NCBI RefSeq assembly: GCF_010093535.1
Contig: NW_022985199.1
Location: forward strand, 530,100 to 594,099
Source of the DNA: Lindgomyces ingoldianus
Lineage: Eukaryota > Ascomycota > Dothideomycetes > Pleosporales > Lindgomycetaceae
Direction of reading: 5' to 3'
Length of the DNA: 64,000 nt
The notes beneath the pieces were generated by a model. That model had not been told where the DNA came from and did not search any database. It was given only the letters and a program-made list of their open reading frames with translations. The first letter of the stretch is position 1; every line of letters starts with the position of its first letter. This document shows positions 46,261 to 57,600 of the stretch, one piece after another. Both the position numbers and the translations under genes were made by a program.

Positions 46261-49200
46261 AGCCCTACTAACACTAATTTATTACACTTTTATTATTAAC
46301 AAAAGGCTAGTCTAGGTTATAGTTAAAGTTAAAAAAAAATATTATACTTAAGTAAAATAGTAAAAAAATAATAAAGGTTCTAGTTTTATAAGAAAATTAG
46401 CTTATATAATAAAGTAGCATAAAAGTAGCTTATGTTAAAGTAGGTGTAGCTAATACTTCTCTTCTCTTGTCTAGTTAGACTATAATTAATGTAGGTAAAG
46501 TAGGTAGTTACAATATAATGCTAATTAAGCATTTTTTAAATAAATGTTTACTACTTAATACTTAGCATAATAGCTATAGGCCTAATAAGCTCTTTATGTA
46601 TAAAAAAGTTAAAAAGTAAAATAGCCCTAGCAGATATGTACATAAAGAGTAACATAGCAAGCAGATAAAAGGCAAAATAATAAAAAGTATAATATAGTAG
46701 GTAAAAAGTAAGAAGAAAGTATTATAGTAAATTAAAAAAAATTAAACCTAATTTAAGAGGGCTAAGGCTAGATTTATTATTACACAAAGCTAAAACTAGA
46801 TTTCTAGAGGCACTGCCTAAAATAAGATAGCGCAGGACTAATACAATTATAATAAAAGTAGACGTTACTAATAAAGCAAATATATAGTAGCAGGGCAGAA
46901 ATGTACATGCACTGTACAAAGCAGTTTATAAAATAACTCTAAAATACATAATATTAACTACCTTGCCTATTAAACTAAGCAGAATTAGAATAGAGATGCT
47001 AGATATAGTAGTAACACATAAAAAAGCTATATATAACTAGCTATAAGTAAAGACAGAATGTTATAAGTTAACACTAATAATCTTAAGCAACTAACCTTAT
47101 AACTTATTAATAGATATAGTAAAACAAAGTTAGACTAGAATCTAATACTAAATAATTAAAAAAAGTAAAGTATTATTATTCTTAGACACTAACTTTACAC
47201 ATATAATTATTTAAATCTAACTATTAAACTTACTACTAAGTATTCTACTAATAAAAAAAGGCGCTATCTAGCTAATAGCAGTAACTACAAAACATGTGCT
47301 ATTACATAATCCTTACCCTAGATCTAGATTATATAAGAGCATAACAAAAACACTAACCTTTAGTTATAAAGTAGACAGAGAGAGGCTAAGTAGATTAAAG
47401 CTTTAGAGTAGGTCTTTTAGTAGTTAATTAATTCTGTCTAAAAAAAATTAGTAAACTTTATTAGTAAAGTAGAATTCTATTGCAACACCTTTAAAGCGCT
47501 TAAATAAAAAGTTATTTAAAAAATTAATAGTGTTATTTTAGACTACTAATATACACCTTTACTTTAATAAAAAAGTATAGACTTCTAGGTTAGTAAGTTT
47601 CTAAAGTAGATTAAGTAAATAGATATAGAAATAGAATGCAAATATAGACTAAAACTGCTAGATCTTAGAAAGAAGTGTAACAGACTTCTTATTACACCTA
47701 GCTAAGTCTAATATTTACTAAGTATATTCTTAGTTAGCAGGTTCTTACTTTATTTTTATATTCTTTGTTAGCTGTAGAACAGTAAAGTATAGCTATAAAT
47801 AAGAGTTTTAAAGGTAGGCTTGTACAGTCTGTAACCTCTTACTGCGTAAAATAATAGAAAGGATCTAGGCAAAGTCCCCTCTTAACAGCACTAGAATACC
47901 TTTAAATAAAGAGTTGTTTTTTATAATATCCTATAGTATATAGTTAACTACTTTAAAGTAGTACTAGTGCTATATTAGAACTTTATCCTATATAATTAAA
48001 TCTATCTAATAAATAAGGTCTATAGTAGAAGAGTCTACACGTATAAAGCAGGTAGATCTGTTTTTAATATTAATAAGTATCTTAAACTAATAATAAGCAG
48101 TGTAGCTACTAGAAAAAAAAAGCGCAGCAATGCTAGATAATGCTACGCACAAAATAATCTTGCGTTAGGTCTAAAGATAAGTGTAAATAGTCTTATATAA
48201 AAAAGTCTTTCTAGTTCTGCTAAAGCCCTAAATAAAGTAGCAACTAAATTATAGCATAGTAAAAATAGACTAAGTAATAGCATAAAAAACTTTTAGTTAG
48301 GCCTTATTTAGCTTATTATACATATTAGTATAATTAAGATTCTACTTTATAGTATTATAATTAAGCTGCTTAGCAACTAATAAATTAATAGCCTTTTGCA
48401 CCTAATATTTCTATAGCATAAGCATATTAAAATTAGAAAAGTTTTTTTTAAATAACTTAAGCATAGCCTAGTTAATTAGCTATAGGCATAAATCCTTTAT
48501 AAAATTAGTAATGCTAGAGAGCAACACTATTTATTCTAAGTAAAAAGGCAAGTTATTAGATAAATGTTAGAAGAACTTATTTTATAACACTATAAAATTA
48601 CCTACATTTTTAAAGACTAAGGCCTAGAGAAAGACATAATATAACTTAAAAGTAAGTGCTAAATGCTAAAGCTTAAAAAATATATACTACTATAATTTAT
48701 TCTTAACTAAGAGATTAAAAGCTAAATAAGTGTCTTTAAAAGTAAGTTAGATCTAACTATTAACTATGTAAAAATATTTAAAACTAATTATGCCTAAAAT
48801 TTACATAAGAAGCATCTTAAAATAAAAACACTTTTTAAAAAAAGAACTATAAAAGTAGACATAACTAATAAAGTACTAATTACATTAGAACTAAGTTTAT
48901 TTACTACTATTTTTCTCTAAATTCTAACAATACTAGGTTAGAAAATCCTAGTAAAAAAAATTACACTTATTTATATAAAAAGCATTATACTTTAACTATT
49001 TTATTAATAATAATTTTTTTTATTTAACTACAATCTTTACTTGTTTAGCACTGTCCTTATTATAAAAGGTAACTATATGCTGTTCTAGTAAATGCACTGC
49101 TAATTAAATAACAGAAGGCTTTTTTTTATAAACTTTAAACTTTATTAATTACTAAACAGCCTTAGTTAGTCTAATATAGCGCATGTTTAGATACTAGGCA

Positions 49201-49507
49201 ACCTTGTTTTTTTACTAGATATAAATAACAACCTAATTAGTGCCCTTATAGATATACTTATATATATATTTAACTAACTTTATAGAGGCACAGACCTCTA
49301 TGTTAACATGTGTGTTGTACTTATATAAAAAGTATAAACTATAAGGCACTACTTAGTAATTATTAACTATAACATTTTAACTACAACACTTTATAACCTA
49401 AGTTAAACTAAGTTAACACTAATATATAAGATAACTATCTCTACTAACTAAAGTCTTATTAGTGTATTTTTTTAGAAATTACTTCTAACAGGTTGCTTAG
49501 AGAGAAC

Positions 49508-49530
49508 GCTCTGTAGTCTGCATACAGAGC
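49508..49530. other. Hairpin in the AT block
   Basis: GCTCTGT and ACAGAGC form a 7-bp stem around a 9-nt loop, in a locally GC-richer patch. It is probably a relic of the element that was mutated. Confidence 0.4.
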
Positions 49531-51304
49531 ATGCTAGGATTTAAGGTTTTACATAGCCTATAAACTATAGTAGTTTTAATAATGTTACTTAAAACTTTAT
49601 TTAAATCTTAAGCTTTTATAAAGAGCTTAGCTTATATAACTTAATTAATAAAGTTTAAATTAAGAAACTAATTATAGTAATTATAACATAAAAAAAGTAA
49701 AATATAAGTATAAAGTAAACTCTACTTCTAGTACTTAATAGTATACATAATACTAGTATACTAGCTAAATACATAGTTAGTCTAGAGGTCTGCAAGAAGG
49801 GAGTTAAGACGCAGCTTAAAAACGCGCGCAACTAGATCTAGCTAATCTAATAGCTAAAAGAACGTACTAATCTCCTGCTCTAACTCTAGCTATTTAGAAT
49901 TAGTAGTAAAAGTAATAAATAAAGTAAGTTAACTAAGCTTTTAAATAATAGCTATAAAGTTTTAATAACACTGCGTAATAAAGCAACTACTACTAATGTA
50001 ACTTAAAAAAAATAGTCTAAATTTTAACTAAATTAGCCTAAAAGTTATTCTAATTTAATGCATTACACACTTTTTAATATAAATTAGCATGTAACTATCT
50101 TTAATTTACTGCAATCTACTGTAACTTTCTTTATTTACACTAAGCCTAGTAGTTAATAATAAATTACTAAAATAATAGACTATAATTAAAAGGCATAATA
50201 AAACTACTACACTAAGAAAATAAGTAAAATTAGTAATACTTAAAATTAGTTAGAGTATTCTAGGTGCAAGACATGCGTAAAGTACACAGCTATAAACTAT
50301 AGTAAAACCTAAGAGTACCTTATAAAAATATTAAAACATAGTAAAGAGGCTAATATACTACATGTGTATGTTTTATTTTTTAGTATAGAGACTAACAGTG
50401 TCTTAAATTAAGGCTAGGTTAGTAGTAAAAAATAAAATCTTAGTTATAATTTTTAACTAGCTTATTATAAACTAAAGCAGTAATCTTTTTAGTAATAAGT
50501 AAGTTTTCTTAACATTAATTAGCCCTAGCCTATATAATTAACTATAGTTATAAATTAAGAGTAATTTATAATTTCTTATTTTACTTATAAGCTTACTATA
50601 ACTACTTATGTGTAGTTTTATATATTTTAATCTAAGAATTATTATAATCTGTCTTAACTATTTATAGCAGCTGTGTAAGTATAGTTAGATTAAAACTACT
50701 ATTAGCCTAATACCTTATACACGCACTATTAGCCTAGGCAGGATTGTAAAAGTACAGCTGTGTGTAAAAAAAGATGTCCCCCTTAGTAGGCTTTAATAGG
50801 CTGTGCATATAGTATATCTTCTTTATAATCTAAAAAACTTTTACGCCTATGCTACACACACTTTAATTTATTTATTTATAGTTAGCTAACATAAAAGCTA
50901 AAGCTATATTATATAATTAAAAATGCTTCTAAAAGAATTTACTAAGTAAGTGCCTACTCTATAAAAGATAACATAGAAATAAAGGTAGATCTAGAAAAGT
51001 TAAAAAGTTAATATTACTTATTAAGCAACATATAAAGTACTAAAAAGAATCTGCTTAACTCTTATTAACTTACTTTTTAGGCTAGTAAAAGGCACTGTAG
51101 TTAAAACAGCTACTTATAGAATTCTACATTAAACTAAAGTTAATAAAAGTAATATAGTTTATAGTAGTAATAATATATACCTTTAGTAAATTATCTTATA
51201 AGAGACTAGCCCTTAGTTACTTCTAATCTCTACACATAAATAAAAATAAAGCAGGCTAATCTAAAGTATGTTAAAAAAGTAAAGATTAAATAAGTCTTTA
51301 TAAA

Positions 51305-51460
51305 GTTAGCTATATATTATAATAATGTATATATATAGATAGTGTAGAAAAAGTAGAAGTTAGCATAAAAAACTTAAAAAAAGTTAATTATATATTATAA
51401 TAAATCTAGACAGATAGCATAGAAAAAGTAAAAAAAAGCATAAAAGTCTTAAAAAGGTCT
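51305..51460. repeat. Two degenerate tandem copies of a 78-bp unit
   Basis: Copies beginning at about 51305 and 51383 share a TATATATTATAATAA core, a TAGAAAAAGTA core and an AGCATAAAA core in the same order and spacing. Differences are mostly transitions and small indels. Such subrepeats are common in LTRs and element ends. Confidence 0.55.
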
Positions 51461-53760
51461 TAATATGTATAAAATAATTAATTAAGCACTAGTGTTCTAC
51501 TTAATACAGTGTTACACCTAGCATGTGCAGGTTAGCCCTAGCATAGACCTAATTAGACTATAGTAGCGCAAGCTTAAACACATTTTAAAAGTTATACATT
51601 AAAGTTAACATTAGCTAATAGCTAACACGCCTAAATAAAACTAAATATAAGTGCTAAAAAATATAATAATTATAATAAAGTAACATACTACATAGCTATA
51701 TCTATTACACTAGTAATAAAAAGCTCTAACTTTATTAGTAAAGAAGTTAAAGAGAGGTCTATAGTTATTATAGACTAGGTAGAAAGTAGGTAATAAGTCT
51801 ATATAGTAATAATATAAAAAAATAACACTATATAATAAAAAAGAAAAAATAAGTTAAAAAAAAAAAGTACTAATTAAAAAAAGTTAAAGTAAATTAAAAA
51901 TAAATTAACTTTAAGTAAATTAAAATCCTGCCTATTAAAATAAGGCATAGTAAAGCCTATACTATACTAAATAAATTTATTTTTTTAAAGTTTTTAAAAG
52001 TATAACTTTTTCTAAAATAGTGTTTTTATTAAGTTTAAAAAAAAACTTAATTAGGCTAAAAACTTTTAAAAAAAAAATTTTATATAAAAAAAAATTTAAG
52101 CTATTTAAACTTATTATTTTAAGTAATAAAACACCTTTAAGCTTTTACCCTCTATGTAATAGTTTATAGTATGCAAATATGCTTTTAATTTTAATATAAT
52201 TAGTATAGCTTTATAGCTTAAAGAAAAAAAAAATAGTTAAAAGTGTTTTATATTAGGCTAATATTATATTAGGTGTAATCTTAAGGCCTTTATAATTCTT
52301 TATAAAGGTTAGTAGATAACATAAAATAACCTAATACACTTATATACATTATAAATAGCTATAATATAGTAGCTTACTATAACTTATTATTATTATAAAG
52401 TAAGGTTAACTAAGGCTGTAAAAGTATTAAAGTAAATAATGTCTAGTTAAGAAAGATTAAAACAGGTTAGAGTAGATGTAGAGCTAAAGCCTAAAGTTGC
52501 ACTACTATTTTGCTTAACTAGGGGGAGATCCTCTAGAACCCTCTTTTTGCCTACAGTAGGCTTTACTTAGAAGGTCTTAGCAGAGCTAATTATATTTAGC
52601 AGGAAAAATTACACTATAAAAGTAATTTTTACACCCCTAACTATACAGTAGTTAATTATAATAGAAAAAAAAGAAAACTAGATTAAGCATATAGCATAGC
52701 AGAACAATTACTTAAAGCTTAAAAACAAACAGTAACGCAGCTTTTTAGTTACTAATTTTCTACTAATTAAATTAATAGCCGGCTTATATCCAGACCAATA
52801 GGAGAGAGGGCTTGGCGGTAGAGATAGTGTAATATTTAATGATGCCATAGTACGTACCTCTTTGTATTTTAATAATGCCCCAGGCATGCTAAACTCTCCG
52901 CCATTCCGGACACCATCTTCCATTCCTATGCAATTTTCCAACAAATCAATGTGTTTTGGTTTACTGGTGAAATGTATGTTGAACATGAGGCAGCTGTAAT
53001 TTAATTTCGTTTCACCCATTGAAATTTTCTTCGAATCCCTTTCAATTTCAGCGTCAGATCAGTCACACAGGTGGTGGATGCCGTCGAGGGACCTTTTTTT
53101 CTGTTCCAAGTGATGAATTCGCCAATTGCCAGTTTCTTTCAGCTAGAGAAATGCTCATGATCATTTCAGCGTCAAGTTTTTCTGGACTGGAATTACGTAA
53201 CCATCAATTGCCTTCCTTTAGTGCAGCGCTAGCACTTACAAGTACAAACAGACCGTCCATTTACACTAGAACAAGGCCTGTTGCGGAGCAGGGTCCGAAA
53301 GACTTAGATGTTTAGAAGAAGGTGCTCATTAGGAAGGCTTAGTGACCAGGACTTCAAAGCCAAAAGTATCCAGCTATTAAATAGGACAAAGTGCTTGCAC
53401 TCGCGTCCTAACTTAGCTAGTTAGTACGGCTGCGTTGACTCAGCAAAATTACTGCCGGCTCAACCTCAGCTAAATCTGCTCTCACACTACCCAGATCTAG
53501 TATTTTCTTCCCTTCACCATCAAGACACCTGGCCAGTGCGCAGGAAGGTGTTTCCTCGTGCTTACACATGCTCACAGTGGAAAGACCGCAAAAGGGCATC
53601 TAAAGAGACTCCTATTATCACCTATATGCAGGCAATTCTCACACACAGTTGGATATGTTGATGAACGTTGCCATTAATCAAAGGTATAGAGCTTTTGTTG
53701 CTAAACTAGCTTCCAAGGCCAACGCAACATCAGCTGTAGTGTGCTATACTCTAAAATTAT

Positions 53761-53790
53761 CCACCCCACCCCACCCCACCCCCCTCCCTC
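53761..53790 (-). other. C-tract with G-quadruplex potential on the minus strand
   Basis: Repeated CCCCA units followed by a run of six cytosines give four or more G-runs of at least four on the minus strand, with single-base loops. It lies in gene-poor DNA. Confidence 0.6.
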
Positions 53791-53949
53791 TGGCTTTAAC
53801 AATGTTTCTCGTACCCAGCCTCAATCCCCCCAGCATGGGTGCAGTCTTGAATTAAGAGACGCTCTTGCCTCTGCTATTTCAGCCCTAAATGTGGTTTAGG
53901 GGCGAACAAATAGTCCTCTAAGAAATTTTGTAAACGCTAGGTTTCCTAG

Positions 53950-54355
53950 TTAATCTAGATTTCCAACCCAGTCTGCGAGACAAAGTTCGCCATACCAAAA
54001 GATACGTGCATAGCTGTCAGAACCTAGAGTTAGGAGAATTAGAGCTTCAACGTAGCGCTGCCATGTTAGTAACCTAACACCCAGGCAGGAGGCAGGAAAA
54101 CAACCCCATCCTTGCAGTAGGCCTCCCATGCGAAGGCCTGGGTTGTTAGCAAAGATGATATTGTTATCTATCCCATTAGAAAATTCTACTCCTCGCCCTT
54201 CTGCAGATATTTCCCACAGAACGTCCTCTATCGCGTGAAATTGCACTGTGTTCCAGTCAGGCCCCGTGAAATCACCAGCCTCACCATAGTCCAGGTGGAA
54301 GTGTGGAGGACTCTGATCACCAGAGCGCTGCCATGCTGTCTCTTGCCAACAACTC
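53950..54355 (-). pseudogene. Protein-like open frame, probable gene remnant
   Basis: About 135 codons stay open on the minus strand, with ordinary protein composition rather than low complexity. One part reads WEISAEGRGVEFSNG. There is an ATG inside (54246), but the frame continues upstream to a stop near 54355, so the true start or an upstream exon is missing. I do not recognise the family. Confidence 0.3.
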
Positions 54356-55753
54356 TAGGAGCAGCTTCTGTCTTAACATAACAAGAGGCCTTCCACCTTA
54401 AGTGAGCTAATAGCTGTGTGAAATTGTCTTCTTAGAATTGCAAAGGCAAGTTCCTAAGGAATCTTTAGTTAGCAATCCTATACTGCACAAGTAGTGAACA
54501 GCGTTCAACAGGCAAGTATCTTTGTACCTAGGTTAGGACGGGCACAGTGTAAGTGGTCATAAGATGGGATCCTAAGAGCAGATTCTCCACACTGTTTCTA
54601 TTAAGCAGCCTTGCAACCTTGCTGCAGAGTTTAATGCTAAATCACTGTCAGGCTAACAGGAGCAGGGCGTTTCTCAAGGATGAGGAAGCGCATGCATGAC
54701 AAGCAAGCTGGTTGTGAGCACTTTGCGGCAATAAGTTCGTGGGTCTATTAGTGAGTGCGGACCCCATACAAGGCCGGCCAAGCCACCCAGGCTGTACAAC
54801 CGTCCCATTTGAGAAGCGTGAGAATGGACCAGCTGGCAGGCTTTATAGCCAGCTTTGGTAGAACATTTGAGCTAGTATAACTTTGCCGGAACAGTTTAAA
54901 AGACACTGATACAGCGAGGACACTGCGAAGACTTAGGTAGCACTGATACTATTGTTGGTGTTATAGCGAAGCGTGTAGGGGTGCGAGGAGGTCTTGTTTT
55001 GAGGGGGAAATTGGCGTGAGAACCTGTTTAAGTTTCCGCAGGTGCCACCTGCCTAGGTAGACAAGTAGAACCCACTAGGTGTTCTACAGAGAAAGCGTCT
55101 AGATTATTGCTAAAGTTCTAGTTATTATAGCTACTAGTAGCTATTATAAGTGGGTAAGCTAACTTATGTAATTTAGGTTCCACTTAGATAGCTAGATGTG
55201 TAGGTTTTAAACATACTAATAGTTTTTAAATATAAGAGGCGCAGTGCCTAAACAAAGCCTAAACTAAAAAGAGTAGAATTATTGTATCTGCTAGGTTTAT
55301 CTACGCTATAAAGTTGGTGATGTACTAAGCATATAATTACTCATTTATGGACACGTGTTAGCTTAGCAGAAAAGCATTCTCCACGCCGCTCTTGCACTAC
55401 AGCTTTAACTACAACTTTAGATAATTTTAAATTTTTATAGTAAGTTTTTAGAAAGTTTTATTTAAGTGTAGTGGTGGTTAAATTTTCTCTATATTCTAAA
55501 AGTGTTCACACATGAGTGGTTATATGCTTGGTACACACTAATGCTAAGCCTGCACGTGATCCCTAACATTGAATAAGAATACAATTTTTCCATGGACCGC
55601 TGTAGACTAGAATATCTCCCTCGCGGCCATGTACAATGAAATATCACTCTAGGCCACTTCCCTAGCTGCATCTCTAGCAGTATCTTACAATATATGTAAG
55701 CTAGACCTCTTTACCTTCTTAACATTCTATACAGGAATTTTTCTATTCGCCCC

Positions 55754-55761
55754 TATAAATA
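55754..55761 (+). promoter_or_regulatory. TATA-like box before the metallophosphoesterase
   Basis: TATAAATA lies about 80 nt upstream of the first ATG of the phosphoesterase frame, a reasonable core-promoter distance if the leader is short. Confidence 0.35.
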
Positions 55762-55837
55762 TACCTCCTTCTGCCGACTTAAACCTACTACTACTATCCT
55801 TAGTAGAAACCTGAGCTTCCAACAGCGTAAGGTCCGG

Positions 55838-56934
55838 ATGATCATCCTCTCGGACACTCACGGGGATGACCTAAAGAATGTATCCCTCCCTAGCGCTGAT
55901 GTGGTCCTTCACTGCGGCGACCTCACCAACGACTCACGGTTCGCGGAGCTCGAGAGAACCCTAGCGGTGCTGCGTGCCATTGACGCGCCTCTGAAGCTGG
56001 CAATACCCGGGAACCACGACTTCAGCCTCGAGCCCACAATCACCCAGCTCAGCAACAGCGACAAGACAAGAGTAGTGCGCCTACACAGACAAGCAAGGCG
56101 GAGGATGACGCCGACTCCAAGGCCTCGTGGGAGATCCTCCGCCACGCCGCCCAGCATGATAGAATCTTCCTCCTTCCACAAGGAACGCATACCTTCATCC
56201 TGCCCCCCGACGTAGGCGGCGTAGGCGGTGGTGGGGGGCGCCTCCGGCTCTTCGCGAGCCCGCTAACGCCGCGGTGCGGCAACTGGGGCTTTCAGTACGG
56301 CCGGTCAAACCCTCACAAATGGGCCATACCTCCGACAACGCAGAACGGAGACGGGGCAGTAGACGTAGTGATGACGCACGGCCCGCCGAGGGGCATCCGT
56401 GACGGGACGGGGACGGGGATGCAAGGCGGTGTGGCGCCGGGTGCCGGGTGCGCGGGACTGCTGGCAGCTGTGGAGCGCGCGCGGCCGCGCGTGCACTGCT
56501 TCGGGCATATCCATGGGGCATGGGGCGCTGAGATAATCGCCTGGAAGCGCGAGAGGGCTGCTAGTGCTCCGATCTACAGCAACTTGGTTGATGCACAGCG
56601 TTCCTGGGTCGTAGCGAGCTTGCTGCCGGCTACCAAGGTTACTAATAGTGCTGGAGAGTGCAGCCTTGGTCCCCCGCCCACGAGGACGCTGCGGTATCCC
56701 TCCCAGTCAAGGGAGGAGGGGCACTGCTGCGTCGTAGACATCTCTTCAGACGGAGAGCACTTCGTGGAACGGGGCGCGCAGACGCTCTTCGTAAACGCGG
56801 CGGTGGAGCTCCGGTCCAGGCCGCCTCGAATGCCGTGGATGGTTGACATAGACTTGCCGGTGGCAGGCGAGGAGGACGCTACTGCGGCCGCTGAGACCAT
56901 GTATCGGTTGCTGCTGAGGAGCTCTGGAGAGTGA
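55838..56934 (+). pseudogene. Calcineurin-like metallophosphoesterase with an internal frameshift
   Basis: The first frame (from 55838) has the metal-site motifs SDTHG, CGDLTN and PGNHDF. The rest of the fold (THGPPRG at 56374, GHIHGAWG near 56505) is in another frame, running open from about 56060 to the stop at 56932. The frame changes between about 56050 and 56105, after LEPTITQ. The only GT...AG option there is a 17-nt intron, far too short. A one-base loss, a two-base gain or a sequencing error is the simplest explanation. Motif order matches MPED/UPF0046-type fungal phosphoesterases of roughly 330-370 residues. The second half is strikingly GC-rich with many CpG steps, unlike the flanks. 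The N-terminus may extend upstream, since the frame is open before the ATG (QQRKVRM). Confidence 0.7.
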
Positions 56935-57200
56935 AGAGCTTTGGGGAGTGGCACGCTCATAGTAGAGAAAAGCTCCGAGGAGAAGAACGTGTCGCACGTG
57001 TCTCACGCGATATCATACCCATGTACTGCACTATTCACTCATTAAGCATAGCTCCTCTCTCGTACAGTATATAGTCAGCCCAGAGCTCTATCAAGCTCCT
57101 TAGACCTTACAGTACACTCGTACAATCCACTTTGTTTGGATCTCACTACCTTGTTGACTCGCTTCCCATATGACCCCTTCTTAGCTCATGCAAGAGAACG

Positions 57201-57313
57201 CTCCCAGGAGAAGACAGCCCCTGAGAGAGGAAAGCTTCGGGGAGACGATGGCTTCCAGGAGAGAAGCGCTCTGGGGAGAAAGCTTCCAGGAGAAGGGAGC
57301 TCCCAGGAGAAAC
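57201..57313 (+). repeat. Short degenerate CCAGGAGA repeats
   Basis: Four copies of a CYCCAGGAGA core (about 57201, 57252, 57284 and 57300) are embedded in purine-rich DNA. They create open frames by chance. Confidence 0.6.
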
Positions 57314-57337
57314 GTCGACCATTCTTGGTCTCCAGCA

Positions 57338-57600
57338 AGCCTAGTTGTGGCCCGATTTCAGACCTTCATGCTGCTCAGGAATGGAATCGGGCACAGTCAT
57401 GCTAGCTCATGCTGGCTTAGGGCGAGCTTAGGACAGCTCAAGCTGCTTAATCATGGTCCTCATCTCTCGACGAGCTAATTGGAGCCCAATTTCAGACTCT
57501 CCATGCTGCTCAGGGATGAAATCAGGCACGATCACGCCGGCTCACGTAGGCTCAGGACGAGCTTATGAATGATCAGCCACAGCTTGAGTTGCTTACTCAC
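57338..57600. repeat. Imperfect direct repeat, two copies, period about 133 bp
   Basis: TTTCAGAC, CATGCTGCTCAGG and ATGGAATCGGGCAC-like blocks near 57355-57395 recur in the same order near 57488-57528, followed by related GGCTCA/GGACGAGCTTA blocks. The copies differ largely by C/T and G/A changes, compatible with RIP acting on a tandem duplication. Confidence 0.6.

Larger units (their letters stand above)
42600..52700. repeat. About 10 kb AT-rich, RIP-saturated block without genes
   Basis: The whole block is visibly dominated by A, T and the dinucleotide TA, with few CA, TG or CG steps, while CT, AG and GC steps persist. This is the pattern left when cytosines in CpA context, on both strands, have been converted to T by RIP. 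Only one frame of 60 codons exists (46919-46722, minus), and it is hydrophobic and accidental. The parent sequence was presumably one or more nested transposons, but stops occur every few codons and I could not recover a reverse transcriptase, integrase or transposase motif. The edges are fairly sharp. A centromeric core or other structural AT-rich locus cannot be ruled out. Confidence 0.8.
52700..55837. other. Relic-rich transition zone to the right of the AT block
   Basis: Composition returns to mixed after about 52720, with AT-rich patches again at 55090-55480. Short frames (52708-53019 minus, 53019-53315 plus) have no domain. The longest protein-like frame is listed separately. No intact gene is seen until the phosphoesterase. 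Confidence 0.45.

Noticed and set aside
46722..46919. 65-codon hydrophobic frame in the AT block
   Set aside because: Hydrophobic residues are expected from AT-rich codons, and neighbouring frames are full of stops.
56073..56089. A 17-nt GT...AG intron that would repair the metallophosphoesterase frame
   Set aside because: Far below any known spliceosomal intron length in these fungi, with no branch site; a frameshift is more likely.
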